Source of the DNA: Entoloma clypeatum
Taxonomy: Eukaryota > Basidiomycota > Agaricomycetes > Agaricales > Entolomataceae
Length of the DNA stretch: 64,000 nucleotides
Assembly (NCBI GenBank): GCA_963565915.1
Contig: OY751485.1
Span: forward strand, 1,302,001 to 1,366,000
Direction of reading: 5' to 3'
Shown: positions 59,537 to 64,000 of the stretch, piece by piece
Layout: every line of letters starts with the position of its first letter
How positions within the stretch are numbered: the first letter of the stretch is position 1
Program-made: the position numbers and the translations under genes
Notes under the pieces: model-generated
Told to the model about the DNA's origin: nothing
The model's input: the letters and a program-made list of their open reading frames with translations, nothing else
The model's database searches: none

Positions 59537-62040
59537 ATGTCTTCTACCATTGCTGGGTCCCCACCTGAAGCCCTCGACGAAATCAAGGCATTATTCTCTT
59601 GGAATCCTCCTCCTCTCATTCCTGCGCCTAACAAGAAGCCATCAACTGCCACCCGTGCACCTTCGGTTTATGATAAACATCTTAAAAGGGAGCTGGTTCT
59701 TAAGAGGGTAGTGCGGCTTCCAACCCTAGTCCAAGATCTAGCAAAAAATGTCGATACAGCACTTGACGCCGCTTTAGCCACCCTTCCGCCTCTGGCTGGC
59801 TTCATCACAGCCGAACAACGAGAAAATCACCTAGAGCATTTAAGCCGTGTTGTGACCGACGAAAAAGCAGTTACCAACTTTTACCACCAAACCACCGCCT
59901 TATACTGCGCGGCCGTGGCTTCGACCCTTGCTCTGCACCCCACTGCTCCGTTTTCACGATGGCGGTCTCTCTTGTTCTGGACGCAATCAGGTCCTTCCTC
60001 CAGTTATGCAATTATGGACGGGCAGCTCTGCTTCATGGAGGAACGCGTCGATGAGATCGAGAAAACACAACAGGCAGCCATCGTGGACAGCATGGAGCCC
60101 AAAATTCGTCGCATCTTTGAGGAGCTGAGGGAGTCTGGGTTGCCTTTGGGGATGAAGAGTATCAGTGCGGGTTCTGTTGAAGTAATGGTGGCGGTTCCTG
60201 AACTAGGCGATTTTTCTTGGACGACCTGCATTGCTCCCAATTGCTCCTCGATTTCTAAACATGTGAGAGCAAAGGAGAATGTCCTGCGGGCTGTCGTTGG
60301 ACCTGATGCGCAGGCTCCCCCGTGGAGTTTCCCTGTATGTTCGTACTCTCTAAATCGCCAAAAATGGTGTTCATCAATTATAGAATGGTGCTTCAAATAC
60401 TTCCCTTGTTACAGGAAGTCGCGATGAAGAAATCGACGCACAACCACTCGCACCCATTGTAGCATCCTCTGCAACCCCACAACGACCGGTCACTCGACAA
60501 GTCACTCGATTAGCTGCAGGGTCAGGTCCTCCGACGCTCCCTCCAGCACAACCGAGTGCATCACGTCCATCAAATCATCGGTCTCGTAGCAAGGATAAAG
60601 GCAAGAAACGCCAACAAGACGACGACGAGGAAGAGGAGGCCTACCAATATCGGCCTAACATGTCTCGTACGAAGGATAAAGGCAAGAAACGCCGACGAGA
60701 TGATGACGAGGAAAAGGAAGAGGAAGAGAAGGCCTACCAAGATCGGCATGGCATTTCTGCGCAAAGTCTAGTGCAGCAGGTGACGTGCAATACAATACCC
60801 GTCAAAATAATGCTGATCTGTCAACTTTCTCAGGCGTGGGCACAAGCCGTACGAGTCGATGGGACCGTCATCGTCCTTCACTCAGGCAACCACGAGCTCG
60901 TGTGTCTCCGCCATCGAGCCTCTCAGACGCTTTACGTTTCAGACGTCATAGAACCATCTACGTGCGTTGACCCCGGGTATGGGAAGCTCCATGTTGGCAT
61001 CTATATCGCTGCCATCCAAGACACGGTGGACCGCCTATCCCAATTAAAGCCCCCTGGTGACTTGATCGCTGGGGACAAAGCCCAAGACGACCAAGATCAT
61101 AATCGGGGTTCTGGAAGTCGGCGCAAGGACGGCCGTGGACATCGCAAGGGTAGAGGTGGGAAAAAGCGTGGTGGATTCCAAGGCTCGGCAGGAAGGAAAG
61201 ATCCTCAGGATGGTGAATTGGTAGCCATCGAGGTATGTTTGGCCTGAGCTATGTTTAGTCTTTCGACGAACCTGACAAGCACCAGAAAACGATAGATGTG
61301 GCCAGCAACCGTGCTGTTGTCCTTCTCTACCTCCAATACGATGTATACGACTCCCCGGTACCTGCCTCGTTCCTTCGCTCTGCTCCTTCGATCATGACAG
61401 ACACAAGGTGTCCAACTCCCCCATTGTCTCCACGAGCCATCCGCACCTACGGGCTAGAGGAATGTCTGACCATTATCCTTACATCGGAAGTTGGGCGGGG
61501 CGCAACAGGCGTGGTCCACCGCGGCACACTTGAGCCAGAAATCATGGAAGGAGCCATGCCACTGGATGTAGTCGTCAAGCTCGCGTTTGACAGTGGACAG
61601 CGGGATGCCCTCAGGAGCGAATACGAAGTCTATCGCCGTTTGAGGTCCAAGGGAGTTCGTCGAGGCATCGCGACAGCACTGGGTTTCTTCGATGACTCCG
61701 AAGGTGGCGCTTGTGCTCTTGTCATGCTTTATGCAGGTGTTCCACTCTCCACCGAGTCGCAATGCAATTTGTCGATCTCTGACCGGTAGGTTTTACTTGT
61801 TCGATGTACAATACTGGTTATTCATTTCAAATTAGCGAATCAGCACTCTCAACATTGAAATCCATTCATCGTGCAGGCATACTCCACGGAGACATCCGTC
61901 GGGATAATATCCTTATCGGTGACTTAGGTGTTACAATCATTGACTTTGGGCATTCAGAAAAATGTGATGGTCAACGAGCCAAAGACAAAGAATTGTCACG
62001 ACTTTGTTATTTTCTTGGCTTGGCGAGTGGGAGTCACTAG
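59537..62040 (+). CDS. Protein kinase with long N-terminal domain, five or more exons
   Basis: Two in-frame ATGs (59510, 59537) exist; the second starts MSSTIAGSPPEALDEIKALF. Exon 1 runs to about 60325 and encodes a helical domain of ~265 residues. After an intron ending at 60418 comes a Pro/Thr-rich then charged region with a tandem repeat (SKDKGKKRQQDDDEEEEAYQ, then TKDKGKKRRRDDDEEKEE). Introns follow at 60780-60833, 61233-61285 and 61786-61835. The kinase part has a glycine loop SEVGRGATGVVHRGT, the Lys in DVVVKLAF, a catalytic loop ILHGDIRRDNILIG and a DFG motif in VTIIDFGHSEK, ending SGSH at 62040. HGD for HRD and the short C-lobe are typical of fungal kinase-like families. Catalytic residues are all present, so it may be active. 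The exon 1-2 donor was not settled. Confidence 0.75.
60586..60745 (+). repeat. Tandem coding repeat in the kinase linker
   Basis: A unit of about 75-84 bp, containing GGATAAAGGCAAGAAACGCC, occurs twice. It encodes a lysine-rich run followed by an acidic run and AYQ. Confidence 0.75.
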
Positions 62041-62608
62041 AGAATGGTGAAACCAGTATTTCCAAGCCCTTGACAGGTACAAAGGCTGGTGGTGAACCAG
62101 AAGATGCTGCAATCCCAAGTGGTGACAAGCTCCAATGATGCTTGTAGGATGAAGCCATCAGAGAGGAGAACTGATGATGCTGAGTTTCATATGGACTGTT
62201 ACAACTTTTCATTTCTCTTACCATCCCCTCCCATGATCCCCTCTCTGATCTCCCCCATTGTCCTCACATCTGATGAACCCCCATCGATAATGACAGCTGC
62301 ACAAAGACTTGCAGTACAAGACATGCTCTTACATGAAGCACTTATTATGTGACCTATATCCATATGGAAGCCATCCTCCCTGAAGAATCCTTGGTGGGTC
62401 TGGACTCTAGAACTCTTGATAACAATCTGGACACCATTTCACACTCTTCCATTGACCCTGAATGTTATTTTGCCTCTTAACTTCTCACGCCTGGACAATC
62501 CTTGATCTTCTTTGAATACTGTTTCACCATTCGCCTCATTGTTGACACATGCCCACTTTATCTACACTCTGACTCACATTGACTCTGGCTTTACCCCAGA
62601 TGGACATA
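62041..62608. other. Sequence between the kinase gene and Tc1-3
   Basis: A frame at 62089-62352 (87 codons) shows no recognisable motif. Otherwise nothing was recognised. Confidence 0.4.
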
Positions 62609-63340
62609 CAGTAACTCAAATAATTGTCTGGATGTTTGGGCCATTTTGATTGTTTGCTCAATGGCTCCAGGGGCAAGACACACAAGACCAAAGTGTTGGT
62701 GTATGACAGATGGAGCTACATCGTAGCTATAGAAATATCAAACAATTATGTAATTCTAATAAGTTTCCATGGAGATATATACAATTCAATCTGATAACTC
62801 ATCTGGACAATTATTTGGGTGACAATCAGAAATATCAGAATCTGATGCCAAATGGTTTCTATGACATCAAACTTTTGGCAGATGGTTACTATAGTGATGC
62901 TAGATAGTGCCTGATTTCAAGCTATATAACCAGAGCTAATATTCTCAGCATTCCACAATTCATCATGCACCCCATCTCCTCTGCCCAGAAGGAAAACATC
63001 ATTTTTCTAGCCTCCAACCATCATTCCATTCAACATATTGCCTCCAAAGTTGGTGTTGGCAAGTCTACAGTGTCTGAGATCCTTCAGAATCTTCTTTCTA
63101 CTTGACAAATCCCTTCTGCTGGTTGTCCTTCAAAGCTTTCTGCCCATGCTCAGCGCTCTATCGTTACACAAATCATCACTGGAAAGGCTGCCAATGCTGT
63201 TCAGGCAACAAAACACATCAACACCATTATCTCCAATCAAGTCAGCTCACAGACAGTGAGGAATGTTCTCAAGAAACACTCATTCAAGGCTGTAACAAAG
63301 AAGAAAAAGGCCTTGCTTACCACAAGGCATAGGAAGTGTT
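62609..63340 (+). mobile_element. Tc1-3: left part of a truncated Tc1 element
   Basis: The tip CAGTAACTCAAATAATTGTC after a TA at 62607-62608 has an inverted inner copy (CTGGACAATTATTTGGGT, about 62802-62820), the same design as Tc1-1 and Tc1-2. The transposase gene begins at 62965 and is cut off at about 63340, just left of the MITE-like element. No right end is present. Confidence 0.85.
62965..63340 (+). pseudogene. Tc1-3 transposase fragment
   Basis: The ATG at 62965 starts MHPISSAQKENIIFLASNHH, very close to Tc1-1. It continues with the helix-turn-helix IASKVGVGKSTVSEILQNLL, a TGA at 63103-63105, then CPSKLSAHAQRSIVTQI, AANAVQATKHINTIIS and FKAVTKKKKALLTTRHRK, where similarity ends. The whole catalytic domain is missing. 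Confidence 0.88.
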
Positions 63341-63362
63341 GAAACATTCAAGTATGGATGTA

Positions 63363-63995
63363 CAGTAATTGACTGGTCACGTGTACATCCAAATCAAGAT
63401 TGTCAAATTACAGGATATCCCCACCTATTTTAATGAATCAAACTATCTGGAAGCCAGGAATGGTACTTGGAAAAGATTCATACCAGGTGTTATAGACACT
63501 GGACCATGTGAACAGATTGTAGAATAGGATCAGTCAAAAATCATAAAACACGGGGAAAATTGGTCATCTGTACACCCTTGATCTGTTAGATAATTTTCTG
63601 ATCAATCGGTTCCGGCATCTCAGTGACCCTTATCTCGTCCAAATTTTGCAATCGTCGTAGGACAACATCTTGTCTCCATTGATGAAATCTATCAAGTATT
63701 TGTTGGGGTGAGTGCATATACTTTATTTTCAAATTCTAGGACCCAAGATATGGCACACTGGGGTCTAGGAAGTGCTTGACAATGGATTTTACTCATTTCA
63801 AAGCTATCCCACTTTTCGATATTTTGACCACAAAACAGCACAAAAGGGATAGGGGTGGATTCAACACTTAAAATATATTCAAATATCACCAATACATCGT
63901 TTAATACATGTGTAGTTGGTGCTTGTCCCCGGGGGAACAAGAAAAGGTCAAGTGTACAGTTGAGGGGCAGTGCACACATGACTGGTCAATTACTG
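63363..63995. mobile_element. MITE-like Tc1/mariner-type element
   Basis: The 633-bp segment has terminal repeats starting CAGTAATTGAC on the left and its complement on the right (GTCAATTACTG), alike over about 24 bp with a few transitions, and flanking TA at 63361-63362 and 63996-63997. A related motif (GGTCATCTGTACACCC, about 63562) repeats the sub-terminal GGTCACGTGTACATCC in direct orientation. No transposase is encoded; a 95-codon minus-strand frame has no motif. It is probably moved by an enzyme encoded elsewhere. Confidence 0.7.
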
Positions 63996-64000
63996 TATCG

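Noticed and set aside
1..64000. CRISPR arrays, prokaryotic operons or bacterial defence systems
   Set aside because: Introns, retroelement types and gene families are eukaryotic, and repeats are LTRs and terminal inverted repeats, not spaced direct repeats.

Overview
The window looks like a chromosome segment of a filamentous basidiomycete, probably an agaricomycete. Genes are split by short GT-AG introns of about 50-65 nt with CTNAC-type branch sites. The protein families fit, such as Cmc4, acireductone dioxygenase, FunK1-like kinases and a YDR061W-like ABC protein. The mobile elements are Ty3 chromoviruses, Ty1/copia, a Tad1/I-like LINE and Tc1 elements. No species is claimed.

Region 1 (1-15.2 kb) is gene-bearing. 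In order it holds acireductone dioxygenase, a single-pass membrane protein, the twin-Cx9C protein Cmc4, a gamma-glutamylcyclotransferase-like (AIG2-like) protein, a small secreted six-cysteine protein, a multi-exon protein with a Gly/Arg-rich tail, and a tandem ABC ATPase for which all five exons could be placed. Between these lie long stretches (about 4.0-7.0, 7.6-9.2 and 9.5-10.9 kb) with no convincing gene.

Region 2 (15.6-50.1 kb) is one nested transposon pile. A single old Tc1/mariner transposase gene starts at 15762 and ends at 50109. It is split by three LTR elements, each with a matching 5-bp target duplication. Gypsy-1 (15993-22092) has identical LTRs and open gag and pol. Copia-1 (22103-29512) is itself hit by an intact Tc1 (Tc1-1). 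Gypsy-2 (29687-49491) is old and internally deleted. Inside Gypsy-2 sit a second intact Tc1 (Tc1-2, in the Tyr codon of the YMDD motif), a full-length LINE with a 15-bp target duplication, and Gypsy-3 (41994-48564). Removing the elements restores a continuous reading frame at each junction.

Region 3 (50.1-64 kb) holds a kinase-like host gene split by Copia-2 (51992-57829, apparently intact), an unbroken protein-kinase gene with a long N-terminal domain, a truncated Tc1, and a 633-bp MITE-like element at the right edge.

Three patterns join the pieces. (1) The chromoviruses carry 10-nt sequences beside the 5' LTR that are complementary to a site inside their own LTR, placed 33 nt after a TATA-like box. 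This is the arrangement expected for Tf1-type self-priming, whereas the copia elements match the anticodon half of initiator tRNA-Met. (2) Decay of the older elements is almost entirely CpG to TpG/CpA. All six differences between the Gypsy-3 LTRs are of this kind, as are most of the nonsense codons (CGA to TGA). (3) The three Tc1 elements share an end design in which an inner copy of the terminal motif lies inverted about 213 bp inside the tip.
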